Shown piece by piece: positions 16,667-26,490 of a stretch of 64,000 nt of DNA. The stretch is from Acidobacteriaceae bacterium KBS 83 (lineage in GTDB: Bacteria; Acidobacteriota; Terriglobia; Terriglobales; Acidobacteriaceae). Under the pieces are notes generated by a model. It did not search any database and was not told the origin of the DNA. It saw only the letters and a program-made list of their open reading frames with translations. The stretch lies in assembly GCA_000381585.1 (NCBI GenBank), contig KB906734.1, positions 124,001-188,000 of the forward strand, in the 5' to 3' direction. A program made the translations under genes and the position numbers. How positions within the stretch are numbered: position 1 is the first letter of the stretch; each line of letters opens with the position of its first letter.

Positions 16667-17842
16667 ATGATGGTGAACAACGTTCCGCACACCGGATCAG
16701 GCCTCATCTTGGGTATCGAGAGCTCCTGCGACGAGACCGCCGCCGCCGTCGTTGAGCGCGGCACACGCCAGCTCTCGAACGTCGTCGCCTCGCAGATCGC
16801 CATCCACTCCCCCTACGGCGGCGTCGTCCCCGAGCTCGCCTCCCGCGAGCACCTCCGCGCCATCGTCCCCGTCGTCGACGCTGCCCTCCGCGAAGCGCGC
16901 CTGACCATGGGCGGAGCGGGGTTCGGCTTGAACAGTCTCGACGCCATCGCCGTCACCGAAGGCCCCGGCCTCGCCGGCGCGCTCCTCGTCGGCATCGGAT
17001 ACGCCAAGGCCCTCGCCTATGCACTCTCGAAGCCGCTCATCGCCGTCAACCACCTCGAAGGACACATCCACGCCGTGCTGCTCGAACACGCTGCCTCTCT
17101 GCCGGTTACCGGCCCGCTCCTCGCATTAGTCGTCTCCGGCGGCCACACCCACCTGTATCTTGCCGAACATCACAACCACACCTGGCACTACCGCAACGTC
17201 GGCCACACCGTCGACGACGCCGCCGGCGAGGCCTTCGACAAGGTCGCCAAGCTGCTCGGCCTCGGCTACCCCGGCGGCCCCTGGATCGACCACCTCGCCA
17301 CCCACGGCAACCCCGACGCGGTCCCCTTCTCCTTCGCCCAGATCAAGCCAAAAGTCCATCGCGGTGGCCAGCGAACTTCCGACGCTCCCTTCCTCTTCAG
17401 CTTCAGCGGCATCAAGACCGCGGTCCTCCGCTACGTCGAAACGCACGCGATGGCCGCATCCATCGCCGCCCGCCGCCAGCAGATCACTGCTTCCACCAAA
17501 CCCGCCGACGCTCTCCAGCTCTGCGACCAGCAGACACTCGATCTCCTCGCCTCCTTCCAGCGCGCCGTCGTGGACGATCTCCGCCGCAAGACCTTCGCTG
17601 CTGCCGAGCACTACGGCGCACACGGCCTGCTCATCTCCGGCGGCGTGGCCGCCAACCGCGAACTCCGCAGCCGCTTCACTCGGGCAGCAGGCGAACGCGG
17701 CCTGCCCATCGCCTTTCCCGCGCTCTCGCTTGCCACAGACAACGCCGCCATGATCGCCGCCGCGGCCTGGCCGAAACTCCTCGCTGGGGACTTCGCGCCG
17801 TCCTCCCTCTCCGCGCGCGCCAGCCTCCCCCTCGGCCAATGA
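16667..17842 (+). CDS. tsaD: tRNA threonylcarbamoyladenosine synthase subunit TsaD
   Basis: 391 aa. [15 protein letters not shown], then SREHL, the metal-binding HLEGHIHA, the phosphate loop VVSGGHTHL, the [19 protein letters not shown] segment and [11 protein letters not shown] near the C-terminus. With TsaB/C/E it makes t6A37 of ANN-decoding tRNAs in the cytoplasm. It overlaps the next gene by four bases. Confidence 0.95.
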   Translation: MMVNNVPHTGSGLILGIESSCDETAAAVVERGTRQLSNVVASQIAIHSPYGGVVPELASREHLRAIVPVVDAALREARLTMGGAGFGLNSLDAIAVTEGPGLAGALLVGIGYAKALAYALSKPLIAVNHLEGHIHAVLLEHAASLPVTGPLLALVVSGGHTHLYLAEHHNHTWHYRNVGHTVDDAAGEAFDKVAKLLGLGYPGGPWIDHLATHGNPDAVPFSFAQIKPKVHRGGQRTSDAPFLFSFSGIKTAVLRYVETHAMAASIAARRQQITASTKPADALQLCDQQTLDLLASFQRAVVDDLRRKTFAAAEHYGAHGLLISGGVAANRELRSRFTRAAGERGLPIAFPALSLATDNAAMIAAAAWPKLLAGDFAPSSLSARASLPLGQ

Positions 17843-18213
17843 AGGAAACCACGTTGTTCGGCTTGCACGTCGCCTGCTACTTCGTGATCGCCATCTGTCT
17901 CGTCTTCGAAGGAGCAATACATGGCCTCATGGGTTTTCCGTATGCGCGGCTTCCCTGGCATCTGTATGTCGTTGGCTTCCTGTGGGCGATCACTTCCTTT
18001 GCCGCCGTGTACGAAACGATTCGACCACGGCCAATGGTCGTGTTTCTTATAGCCTGCCTCCTTTTCCTCGCTTCGGGGGCCCAAACGCTGTTCTATTCGA
18101 ACGATGAGAAAACGCTGGTGTGGTTCCTGTATCTGCACTCACTGGAGCTAGCCATCATGGCTGCAGCTCTCGTTTTGTGGCTGCTTCAAATAAAGGCGCG
18201 GAAAGCCACATAA
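17839..18213 (+). CDS. Small four-helix membrane protein, hypothetical
   Basis: 124 aa. Four membrane segments are visible ([72 protein letters not shown]). It is translationally coupled to tsaD by an ATGA overlap. No family recognised. Confidence 0.7.
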   Translation: MKETTLFGLHVACYFVIAICLVFEGAIHGLMGFPYARLPWHLYVVGFLWAITSFAAVYETIRPRPMVVFLIACLLFLASGAQTLFYSNDEKTLVWFLYLHSLELAIMAAALVLWLLQIKARKAT

Positions 18214-18323
18214 ACGGCGTTAGTGAGAGCGCCGACCATGCATATTCAAACTCCCTTTAGAATCAAGAGGGAATTCAAGCCAGCCGCTCGGCTCCCGCGG
18301 GAAAGTTAATTCAACCAGAACGC

Positions 18324-19802
18324 ATGACACTTCAGCTCTTCAACACACTCAGCACACAGGTCGAAGCTCTCACCCCGGCGGACGGCAAGGCCGTCACCCT
18401 CTACGCCTGCGGCCCCACCGTCTACGACTACGGCCACATCGGCAACTTCCGCACCTTCGTGCACGTCGATCTGCTCCGCCGCTTTCTTGAGCAGCAAGGC
18501 GTCCCCGTCAAGCACGTCATGAACATCACCGACGTCGACGACAAGATCATCCGCAACGCCGCCGCGCAGGGCGTCTCCATCGCCGACTACACCCCGCGCT
18601 ATGAGAAGGCCTTCCTCGATGACCTGCGCGCGCTCGGCTGCCTCTCGCCCGTCATCATGCCCCACGCCACCGAGAACATCCCCGAGATGGTCGCGCTCAT
18701 CCAGAAGCTCGAACAACGCGGTCTCGCGTATCGCACCGAAGACGGCTCCTGGTACTTCCGCATCAACGGCGACCCCGAGTACGGCAAGCTCTCGAAGAAA
18801 GATCTCAGCGGCAACACCGCGGGCGCGCGCGTCGATGTCGACGAATACGAGAAGGACTCCGCCTCCGACTTCGCCATGTGGAAGGCCGCCAAACCAGGCG
18901 AGCACGCATGGGACACCGCGCTCGGCCACGGCCGCCCCGGCTGGCACATCGAGTGCTCCGCCATGGCCATGAAGTTCCTCGGCGAAACCCTCGACCTCCA
19001 TGCCGGCGGCGAAGACCTCATGTTCCCGCATCACGAAAACGAGATCGCGCAATCCGAATCCGCCACCGGCAAACCCTTCGCCCGCCACTGGATGCACGTG
19101 CGCTTCCTGCTCGTCGAAGGCCGCAAGATGTCGAAGTCGGATGGAAACTTCTTTACCCTCCGCGATCTTCTGCTCCGCGGCTACAAAGCCTCCGCCATCC
19201 GCTTCCTCTTGCTCTCAGTTCCCTACCGCCATCAGCTCAACTTCACCTTCGACGGGCTCGCCGAATCCCACTCCGCCGTCGACCGCCTGCGCACCTTCCG
19301 CCAAAGAATCGAGCACGGTCCCTGGCCCGCAGGTGAAAACGCCGAACTCGCAGCGCAGTCACGCGAAGCCGCAAATGCATTTACCGCCGCGCTCGCCAAC
19401 GACCTCAACACCGCCGAAGCCCGCGCCGCCATCTTCGATCTAGTCCGCCATGCCAACACCGCCGCCGATCACGGCAAGCTGCAGCAGGCCAACGTCCAGC
19501 CCATCCTTCACGCACTCACGCTCTTCGATCAGGTCTTCAACGTCATCGAAGATCACGACACCGAGATCGCCCGCGAAGCCCTCGCATGGGCCGAACACGA
19601 AGGCAAGCTCACCAAAGAGTCCGCCAACCTCCAGGCCTCGCTCGAACTAAGTGACGCCGACATAGACAAGCTCATCGCCGAGCGCACCCAGGCCAAAAAG
19701 AGCCGCAACTTCGCCCGCGCCGACGCTATCCGCAATGACTTAGCCGCAAAAGGAATTCTCCTCGAAGACAGCAAAGACGGCGTGCGCTGGAAGCGGAAGT
19801 AA
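18324..19802 (+). CDS. cysS: Cysteinyl-tRNA synthetase
   Basis: 492 aa class I synthetase. ACGPTVYDYGHIGNF carries the first zinc Cys and the HIGH-type motif, GWHIECSAMAMKFLG and HAGGEDLMFPHHENE the further zinc/substrate residues, and KMSKSDGN the second signature. The C-terminal KILL-type end is DDVRW-like (EDSKDGVRWKRK). It charges tRNA-Cys. A decayed copy of its last 60 codons lies at 33415-33600. Confidence 0.96.
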   Translation: MTLQLFNTLSTQVEALTPADGKAVTLYACGPTVYDYGHIGNFRTFVHVDLLRRFLEQQGVPVKHVMNITDVDDKIIRNAAAQGVSIADYTPRYEKAFLDDLRALGCLSPVIMPHATENIPEMVALIQKLEQRGLAYRTEDGSWYFRINGDPEYGKLSKKDLSGNTAGARVDVDEYEKDSASDFAMWKAAKPGEHAWDTALGHGRPGWHIECSAMAMKFLGETLDLHAGGEDLMFPHHENEIAQSESATGKPFARHWMHVRFLLVEGRKMSKSDGNFFTLRDLLLRGYKASAIRFLLLSVPYRHQLNFTFDGLAESHSAVDRLRTFRQRIEHGPWPAGENAELAAQSREAANAFTAALANDLNTAEARAAIFDLVRHANTAADHGKLQQANVQPILHALTLFDQVFNVIEDHDTEIAREALAWAEHEGKLTKESANLQASLELSDADIDKLIAERTQAKKSRNFARADAIRNDLAAKGILLEDSKDGVRWKRK

Positions 19803-19879
19803 GAGTCGAATGCGCTCGCTTTGGGTGAGTGCTTGTCGCACGCTAGCGTTTGCACGATGAAAACACCAAGGGCCAACCT

Positions 19880-21383
19880 ATGCTGAGCTGGAAAGACTTC
19901 GAAATCGAGCTGAGACGTCTACATGAACTAGCGTCAAATGCTGGAGTCGGTGCAGTAGAAGCGGCAGGATTTCGTGTCAGGTCCGCTAGAGACCTGGAGA
20001 ATCCCGCCCAAAGCGCATCGGATTTTCATTCGCGGCTGCCATTACGGGTTTGGGCTTGCACAAGCTGGAGTTGGTCGCTTGGTGCTCGACATAGAAGCCG
20101 AAGGCGCAGAGATTCGTGAACGCCTCGTTGATGCGAAGCGCAAGGAAGATCGTCCCGCGCAAAAAATATGCGAGCGAGAACTAACGACTATCAAGCGGCA
20201 AAAGCAGTTGCTTCGGCGAGTTCTGGACGAGGTTCTGCGGCAGATTATAGGTAACGATACCTGGGCGCTCCGCCGACTAAAACTTTATGACGAGGAACGC
20301 AACATTGATCCCAATGTGCTCAAGTCAACACTGCGGGAAGCATGGAAGCGCAACAAAGAAAATAGAACGGCATTCCACTTGGTCACGGATCTTCTAACGG
20401 CAGTTCATGTAGGGGATCTCATTCGCGTAGATAAGCGCGCGGGCGCAGGGCGAAAATGGTCAATCATTGAGTTGAAATCTGGAGTAGTAAACGATGCTCT
20501 CCAGAGACTGATAGGCGCAGCTTCGCCAGACGCCTCAAATGAGCAGCTTGAACAAATGGCTACGTCAGTGTCACCTACAGCAGATAAACAAGTCCGGAGA
20601 ATGATTAGGCAGGCGTTGCGACAAAAACGAGTGGAGGAAATAGTCGACACTGATAAAGGGGTTCACCCGCTATTTGACGTCCCAATTATTCAACACGACG
20701 CTCCGCGCGATACTGAGGACTACCTTGATTCACTTAGGGAACTCTCTGAAGCCCTGAAGGAACGGGATTTCGCAGCTACTTCTATACAGGGCTGCATTCA
20801 CCTACTTGGGGTGAGAGGACCATATCTTGAGCAATACGGCATAGGGCTGGTAGCCCACCATTTCTACCATTTGGCGCATGCAGGGGTTCCCTGCCTTCTC
20901 AGCGGGACGGAGGCCGAACGAGTTAGTGAATTGGCATCAGCTGCAAAGTTAGAGATTCACGATCTTCTCGTTGTTAACCTATTTGCCAGCTGGTCGATAA
21001 GCTTCTTTCAGTGGCCAATGAAGACGGAAAACATCTTCGACATTGCCCTTGGAAGGCACCGTCTATTCGCATACATCGATTACAGCGCTTTGTTCGCAAG
21101 AGCGAGCCAGCGCGGGTTACTTTTGGAGGTAATCCCGAAGGATCTGAAAGGTATCAAGGGCGAGGCACGCGATCACATCGGGACCATGTCCTCTCCTCTA
21201 CCTGGCCAATCGAATGCGAGCGGATTGAGAGCTCGCAATGCACAAGGTCAGGAAGTAATTTTCATGTCCGGCTTTGTGGTCCGCCTTTTGGCCGAGCACA
21301 TGCTGCCCGATTTCTGGCTTGAGGTGATGGAGAAGAGCTTGCAGCATCATCCAGCCCATATTACCGAGGATGCCAAACGCTAG
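19880..21383 (+). pseudogene. Unknown accessory protein, probably one gene with a frameshift
   Basis: An ATG at 19880 opens LSWKDFEIELRRLHELASNA and GVGAVEAAGFRV, then degenerates into Arg/Ser/Trp-rich sequence. From about 19980 the next frame carries on (PLETWRIPPKAHRIFIRG, YGFGLAQAGVGRLVLDIEAE) to 21383, about 465 residues, mostly helical with a basic coiled region (RLVDAKRKEDRPAQKICERE). The C-terminal third has LLVVNLFASWSISFFQWP and a DYSALFARAS motif. No family recognised. A/T-richer than cysS before it, suggesting acquisition. One extra base near 19975 would explain the break; two overlapping genes is the alternative. Confidence 0.55.
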
Positions 21384-21450
21384 GGATTTTACGGCACGTG
21401 CCGGGTGCCCCATCCTTGGCGCATCTGTAGCTTGAGTGGTCTTTTCGATC

Positions 21451-21660
21451 TCAATCCCCCTCACTCCGTCGCTTCACGACCCACTCATCCACAGTAAGCG
21501 TCCCGATACTCAACTCCTCAATCCGGCCACTCCCCATTCCAAGCCAGCCAATCGCCAACGCGCCAATAGCCAGCGCGCCGACAGCAGTTGCGCCACGTCC
21601 GCCCCCGAACACGGCAAAGCCCACCACGGCAGCAGACTTCGGAGAACGCTTCGTAAGCAT
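21451..21660 (-). CDS. Small hydrophobic Gly/Ala-rich protein, copy 1
   Basis: 69 aa: MLTKRSPKSAAVVGFAVFGG, then a hydrophobic ALAIGALAIGWLGMGSG stretch, then the conserved tail RIEELSIGTLTVDEWVVKR. A close paralogue is at 25579-25800, with remnants at 23931-24015 (tail only) and 30834-30872 (start only). A degraded hairpin repeat sits just downstream. The tail has the repeating beta look of bactofilin-like edges, but it is too short to assign. Confidence 0.6.
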   Translation of the reverse strand: MLTKRSPKSAAVVGFAVFGGGRGATAVGALAIGALAIGWLGMGSGRIEELSIGTLTVDEWVVKRRSEGD

Positions 21661-21690
21661 GGCAACGATCTTACCTACGAAAAAGCCCAA

Positions 21691-22392
21691 CTATTGAGTG
21701 TTGGAATCAGGTGTTCCGTCTGACCATCGAGGCACCGGAACCATGAAGATCGTGATCCGGTCTTCGGTGTCTTCGACTGCAACGATAGGCGAGTCGTCCA
21801 AATTTGCGCCCCAGGCTGCTGGTTTCGTCAACGGCGCAAAAAACATCAGGTGCGGGTGCCAGGGCCCATCGGCGTTGTTCAGATAGCCTTGCTTCGACAT
21901 CATGTAACACATCGCTCCGCGCGCAATAGGCGCAAGCTTCTTCCCGTCCAAGGCGGCTGGGATCGCTGCAACGATATCCGGCTTTGACTTCCCCGCCAGT
22001 GCCAGGTTGGTCTTCATAATTGTGAGGGGAAGATAGGTTTCAACGGCCGGAGCATTAAGGCAGAAAGGAGACCGCGCCTTCGGATTCCAGAAGTCCCGAT
22101 CGTTGGCGCCTGCTGTCCACCCTCGTTCCACCATGCACACGAAGCCGTTTGTACCTTTCACTGCGGTTTCGTAACCATGCTCTGTCAGGACCAGAATCTC
22201 CGCTTGATCGGAAATGGACTTCGGTGCGGCGCTCCGCGCAAGAGCGATCTCAGCATTCCGGTCTGCGATCAGGTACTCGTTCACAGGAGCCATCGCGGGG
22301 TAGCGTGTTTTCGCATCCTGCGCCTGCACCATTCGCGCTGCGGCCACCACAATCACAGCAACGAAGATCGAGCTGACGAACTTTCTCTGCAT
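21691..22392 (-). CDS. Secreted hypothetical protein (233 aa)
   Basis: Signal peptide (VSSIFVAVIVVAAARMVQAQ), then one domain with EILVLTEHGYETAVKGTNGF, FVCMVERGW, FWNPKARSPFCLNAPA and CYMMSKQGYLN; the C-terminus is VEDTEDRITIFMVPVPRWSD. Four cysteines could form disulfides. Recognisable as a widespread soil-bacterial hypothetical type; function unknown, predicted periplasmic. Confidence 0.7.
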   Translation of the reverse strand: MQRKFVSSIFVAVIVVAAARMVQAQDAKTRYPAMAPVNEYLIADRNAEIALARSAAPKSISDQAEILVLTEHGYETAVKGTNGFVCMVERGWTAGANDRDFWNPKARSPFCLNAPAVETYLPLTIMKTNLALAGKSKPDIVAAIPAALDGKKLAPIARGAMCYMMSKQGYLNNADGPWHPHLMFFAPLTKPAAWGANLDDSPIVAVEDTEDRITIFMVPVPRWSDGTPDSNTQ

Positions 22393-22484
22393 TGAGTTCT
22401 CCCCTGGATGGCCGGGTGCCCCATCCCGAAGCAGTTAGGTGGGTTTTCCGCATCCCCCAAGCCGCAAGCTGCTGCTCGCCTTCC

Positions 22485-23765
22485 TCAATCAGCCGCCACG
22501 GTATGTTCAACGATCTTCGCGGCGGAGATATCCTTATAAAGTGATCCTTCCTTCATGATCACGTGCAGATTCTTTTCATGCACGACAAGGTCGAGATCCT
22601 CTAGCGGGTCGCCATCCACCAGCAGCAGATCTGCAAGGTAGCCTTCCTTGATCTGCCCGAGTTCGTCTCCCAATCCCATCACCTGCCCACCGATGCGTGT
22701 GCCGCACTGCAGCGCCTCATTGGGCGAGAAGCCCAGCAGATCGACGAAGTGCTTCAGGTCTCGCGCGTTGTCGCCCTGCGGAGTCTGCGCAAAGCCGTAA
22801 TCTCCGCCGATCAGGATGCGCACCCCGCGTTTGCGCAGCTCCGTATAAACGGCGGCAGTCGTATCGATCACGCGCTGCATTGTGCGGCCTAGCTCCGAGT
22901 CGCGATGGAAGCCGAACGCCTCGCCTTCATAGAGCGTGCCGTAGATGATGCCGATTGCAGGACCCACAAAGATACGGTCCTTCGCGGACTCCAGCATGTC
23001 GATCGCTTCCTCGTCTGCGGATTCGCAGTGATAGATGACGTCCACGCCGCAGCGGACGGCCCGCTTCACCGCCGCCGCCGCGCGTGCATGGCAGTTCACC
23101 TTCTTGCCGAAGTCGCGGGCAACGCGCACCGCCGTCTGCACCTCTTCTTCGCTCATCACAGTCAGGCCGCCGTGAGCCGCCGGGCTAAGGTCGTCTCCGG
23201 AGATGTTGACCTTGATGTTGTCGACCCCTTCCCGGCAACAGAGCCGAATGGCCTTGGTGATCTCTTCTTTTCCGTCGGCGATCATCCCGAAGCTCTCGTA
23301 ATACATGTGCGCTTTTCGCTCGTCGCCCAGGCCGCCCGTCACGGTGATCTCCGGGCTTGCCGCGCGCATGCGCGGCCCAGGCAGACGGCCCCCATTGATT
23401 TCGTTGCGAATCACCACGTCCAGCCGCAGCTTGGAGGTGGCAGCGCTGTAAGCGCTGGTAAACCCGTGGTCGAGCAGCGTCTTGGCATTCCGCATCGTCA
23501 GCAGCACATGCTCTTCCGGAGGAATATTGCCGAGATCGGAATCGTTCACCGCCCCGCCAAAGGAGATGTGAGCATGGCCTTCCACCAGACCCGGCATCAG
23601 CGTCCTGCCGTGGGCCTCGATGATCGTCGCCCCATCTGCCGTAAGACCGCCCGGCGAGCGCGCGATGGTCTTGATTCTGGATCCCTCTACAAGCACGTCG
23701 CCGGGAAAGGTCGGCGCACCACTGCCGTCCCATACGTTGGCGCCACGGAAAAGAATTGGCTTCAT
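22485..23765 (-). CDS. Amidohydrolase family protein (imidazolonepropionase/prolidase-like)
   Basis: About 426 aa. ATG at 23765 has AGAGGTG upstream. MPGLVEGHAHISFGG holds the metal-binding HxH; a possible carboxylated or metal-binding Lys lies in DNIKVNISGDD; metal histidines in KVNCHARAAAAV and VDVIYHCESAD; and RILIGGDYGFAQ near residue 320 supplies the last Asp. The C-terminal strand IKEGYLADLLLVDGDPLED is typical of the urease-type amidohydrolase superfamily. Substrate unknown; probably hydrolyses a cyclic amide or dipeptide-like compound. Confidence 0.86.
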   Translation of the reverse strand: MKPILFRGANVWDGSGAPTFPGDVLVEGSRIKTIARSPGGLTADGATIIEAHGRTLMPGLVEGHAHISFGGAVNDSDLGNIPPEEHVLLTMRNAKTLLDHGFTSAYSAATSKLRLDVVIRNEINGGRLPGPRMRAASPEITVTGGLGDERKAHMYYESFGMIADGKEEITKAIRLCCREGVDNIKVNISGDDLSPAAHGGLTVMSEEEVQTAVRVARDFGKKVNCHARAAAAVKRAVRCGVDVIYHCESADEEAIDMLESAKDRIFVGPAIGIIYGTLYEGEAFGFHRDSELGRTMQRVIDTTAAVYTELRKRGVRILIGGDYGFAQTPQGDNARDLKHFVDLLGFSPNEALQCGTRIGGQVMGLGDELGQIKEGYLADLLLVDGDPLEDLDLVVHEKNLHVIMKEGSLYKDISAAKIVEHTVAAD

Positions 23766-23930
23766 CACGTTCACCTCTTTACGTTTGTGGCGATCGGTCC
23801 TCTTGAATGACCAGAGGCTGGCTAAATTAAATCAGGCTCCACAAGGGAAACAGCCTGGTGCTCCATCCTAATGCAGTTTGGGTGGGTTTTTTCGCGTCCG
23901 CGTACAGCCGATTTACCGCAGCTCACCGCT

Positions 23931-24015
23931 TCGCGTTTCACAACAAGCTCGTCGACAATAAGTTTCCCGATACTAAGCTCCTCAATCCCGGCCAGTCCCC
24001 ATCCCCGATTCTCAG
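23931..24015 (-). pseudogene. Remnant of the small hydrophobic gene family (3' part)
   Basis: The minus strand reads GIEELSIGKLIVDELVVKR, matching the tails of 21451-21660 and 25579-25800. The hydrophobic N-terminal part is missing, and a degraded hairpin repeat follows at about 23848-23895, as it does after the intact copies. Confidence 0.65.
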
Positions 24016-24268
24016 CGCGCCGATCCGGATCGCTCATGCCGTCCAATAGGTCAGCAGTCTGTAAGCACAACCGTGTCACGCTCACAAAACGGATTCATAT
24101 TCATTGTGAGCACCTATCTCCTTGAGCACCTCCTTGCGTAAGGCCAAAGCGAATATTCCGGCTAGGGCCCTTTCTGCTTGCAGGTTGTGCCATGCGGGGT
24201 TCAGTATTCAATTCCCCCCTTCAAGAGTTTTCTTTCCGTCTTGAAATCAACATCTGAAAGGTCCCTCC

Positions 24269-25516
24269 ATGACTCGTTCGATGTTACTCGCCATTTCTCT
24301 GGCTGCCGTTGTATCTGCGGGAAGAGCATTGGCTCAGGCCCCGGAAGCCTCATCCGTTGCAAGTGTGACCGCAACTGCCGCCGCGCCCGTTGCGCACGTC
24401 TATGTAGGGAGCCCGAGTCACATTCTTGCCTACTCCGCGGCTGCAAACGGAAAGCTGACAGCGGTACCAGGCTCGCCGTTCAACTTCAGCCTTTCGTTAA
24501 TGGGAGCGAACGGACGTTATCTTTTTGGCTTTGAGCCGTCCAGCGTGATCATCGACTCATTCTCCATGGCTGCAAATGGCGCGCTGAAGAAGGCGGCAAC
24601 CACAAACACCCAGACGTATGAATCGAGCACTTGTAGCCCGTTGACCTATTGGAATGGGCAGGGAGTAAGAATCGACCATTCCGGCCTGGATTTGTATAAC
24701 GCGGCGATCCCCGAAGACCTGTTCTGCTACTCCAAATTCCAGTCATTCAAAATCAACAACACCAATGGAAAGCTGAGCTTTTTAGGCGATACCGACAAGA
24801 TTTTCTATGGCGGTCCTCAACTTTACATGCTTGGGAATAATCAATACGCATATTCACCCGACTGCGCCGCTGCATTCGGGAATGGTCCGTCCCCCCAAGT
24901 CACCGTCTTCCAGCGTTTAAGCAGTGGGGAACTCGTTACCGCGAAGGCGGGCGTCGCTTTACCGGCCGCGCCGGTCGATACTTCCAATCCCGATTCAGGC
25001 GGACCGCATTCGGGATACTACTGTCCTTTGACGATGGCCACGGACCCGACCAATCACGCCGCCATGACGCTCCAGGCCTACGACCCGGACGACAGCGCCG
25101 ATTATGGACCGGTGGTCATTGCGACCTTTACCGAAGACGCAAAAGGAAATCTAAAGACAACCAGCACGTATAAGAACATGGCGGTGTCAGAACCGGGCGG
25201 CGGCCCGACAGGAGCCCCAGGCGGCTCGATGAGAATGTCTCCGTCAGGCAAGCTTCTCGCTGTTGGCAAATCGGGCCTGGAGATCTTCCACTTCAACGGC
25301 GGCAATCCGGTCACCAAATACAAAACTCTGTTGCCCGGCTTCAACGTCGCACAGATTCTCTGGGACAACAACAATCACATGTACGTGATCGGAAAGACCT
25401 CTGCCGGCGCAGGCAAGCTGTATGTCTATACCGTCACCCCGACCAGCGTCACGGCAGCGCCCGGCTCACCCTACTCCATAGCGAGTCCGGGGAACATAGT
25501 TGTTCAGCCCCTCTAG
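24269..25516 (+). CDS. Secreted beta-propeller-like protein
   Basis: 415 aa with signal peptide (LLAISLAAVVSAGRALAQ). The body has repeated propeller-type blades: HVYVGSPSHILAYSAAANGK with LTAVPGSPF, and later KLYVYTVTPTSVTAAPGSPY. This is the pattern of lactonase/YVTN-type seven-bladed propellers that are abundant in acidobacteria. Seven cysteines in the middle part may form disulfides. Predicted secreted; ligand unknown. Confidence 0.72.
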   Translation: MTRSMLLAISLAAVVSAGRALAQAPEASSVASVTATAAAPVAHVYVGSPSHILAYSAAANGKLTAVPGSPFNFSLSLMGANGRYLFGFEPSSVIIDSFSMAANGALKKAATTNTQTYESSTCSPLTYWNGQGVRIDHSGLDLYNAAIPEDLFCYSKFQSFKINNTNGKLSFLGDTDKIFYGGPQLYMLGNNQYAYSPDCAAAFGNGPSPQVTVFQRLSSGELVTAKAGVALPAAPVDTSNPDSGGPHSGYYCPLTMATDPTNHAAMTLQAYDPDDSADYGPVVIATFTEDAKGNLKTTSTYKNMAVSEPGGGPTGAPGGSMRMSPSGKLLAVGKSGLEIFHFNGGNPVTKYKTLLPGFNVAQILWDNNNHMYVIGKTSAGAGKLYVYTVTPTSVTAAPGSPYSIASPGNIVVQPL

Positions 25517-25542
25517 AAGCCTTCTCGGCCGAGTGCAGTGTG

Positions 25543-25567
25543 CCCACCCTGGCGAAGCTAGGGTGGG
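25543..25567. repeat. Hairpin repeat (GTGCCCCACCCTAGC family)
   Basis: CCCACCCTGGC, loop GAA, GCTAGGGTGGG with one G-T pair. It lies between the convergent propeller gene (ends 25516) and small hydrophobic gene (ends 25579), where it could act as a bidirectional terminator. Confidence 0.7.
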
Positions 25568-25578
25568 GTTGTTCAATT

Positions 25579-25800
25579 TCAACCCTCGTTCCGCTGCCTC
25601 ACCACCAACTCATCCACAGTAAGCTTCCCGATACTCAACTCCTCGATCCGCCCCGTCCCCATCGCAAAGTGATTGATCCCCAGTGCGCCGATGGCCAGCG
25701 CACCAATCGCCATCGCACCCACAGCAACCCCCGTCGCAGCCACCCCGAAGACGGCCAGGCCCACCAGAGCACTCGATTTCGAACAGCGTTTCTTAAGCAT
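25579..25800 (-). CDS. Small hydrophobic Gly/Ala-rich protein, copy 2
   Basis: 73 aa: MLKKRCSKSSALVGLAVFGV, a hydrophobic AMAIGALAIGALGI stretch and the tail RIEELSIGKLTVDELVVRQ. Paralogue of 21451-21660. The basic start followed by a membrane-like segment suggests an inner-membrane or exported peptide. No function known. Confidence 0.62.
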   Translation of the reverse strand: MLKKRCSKSSALVGLAVFGVAATGVAVGAMAIGALAIGALGINHFAMGTGRIEELSIGKLTVDELVVRQRNEG

Positions 25801-25839
25801 GCGATCGATCTTACCGCCGCAAATCAGCGCACCGCACAA

Positions 25840-26430
25840 CTACGCGCTCGCGGTAAACAGAAAATATCCAACCGTACCGAACAGACTCTTGCACGCGACC
25901 AGCTCCTGAATCCACGCCTTCCACGCTTGCAACTCCGTATCGGAGATAACTCCGGCTGCCGCGGCAGAGCGTCCGCATTGCGCAAAATAACTCGCCGCTA
26001 ATTCCGGCGCGAACACAACTACCCGGGTCGCAAGCTCAATCTCGCGGAAGCCAACCTCCTCCAACACCCCGCGAAGCAGACCCGGCAGCCAGCCATGCAC
26101 CACATTCGTATCCGCTTCATGCCCGATCACGCGCCGGACTAACCCGCGGTCCTCGAGATTGATCGTCGATGTGCTGATATCCGGCTCCATCAGAGCCACG
26201 CGCCCTCCAGGACAAAGCACACGACGCATCTCGGAAACCGCCTCCCGCACATCGGGCACATAGATCAGCACGCGCTCCGCCCACAACACCCCGAATGAAT
26301 GATCCGGATACGGCAACTGTTCAGCGCGTGCCTGCGTGAACGCGATATAGAGCCCCGCCGCCTGCGCGCGACGCCGCCTCTGCCAGAAAATCCGCGCTCA
26401 GGTCGCACCCCGCCGCGCAATGCCGGCAGT
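25840..26430 (-). pseudogene. Class I methyltransferase, 5'-truncated and frameshifted
   Basis: The C-terminal half of a Methyltransf_11 domain is clear: PYPDHSFGVLWAERVLIYV, then MRRVLCPGGRVALMEPD. Just upstream, GCDLSADFLAEAASRA (about 26360-26410) is the motif II region in another frame, and motif I (the SAM glycine loop) is absent. One shift lies near 26360, and the beginning of the gene is gone. The remaining 158-residue frame could not bind SAM normally. Confidence 0.7.
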
Positions 26431-26490
26431 CATCACCTCACGCCTACACCCCAATAAAGCCTGGATCGTTACCCGAGCTTTTTTGCTAAC

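Noticed and set aside
17126-17917. Minus-strand 263-codon frame opposite tsaD
   Set aside because: Gly/Glu/Arg-rich shadow typical of high-GC genes; tsaD has all family motifs.
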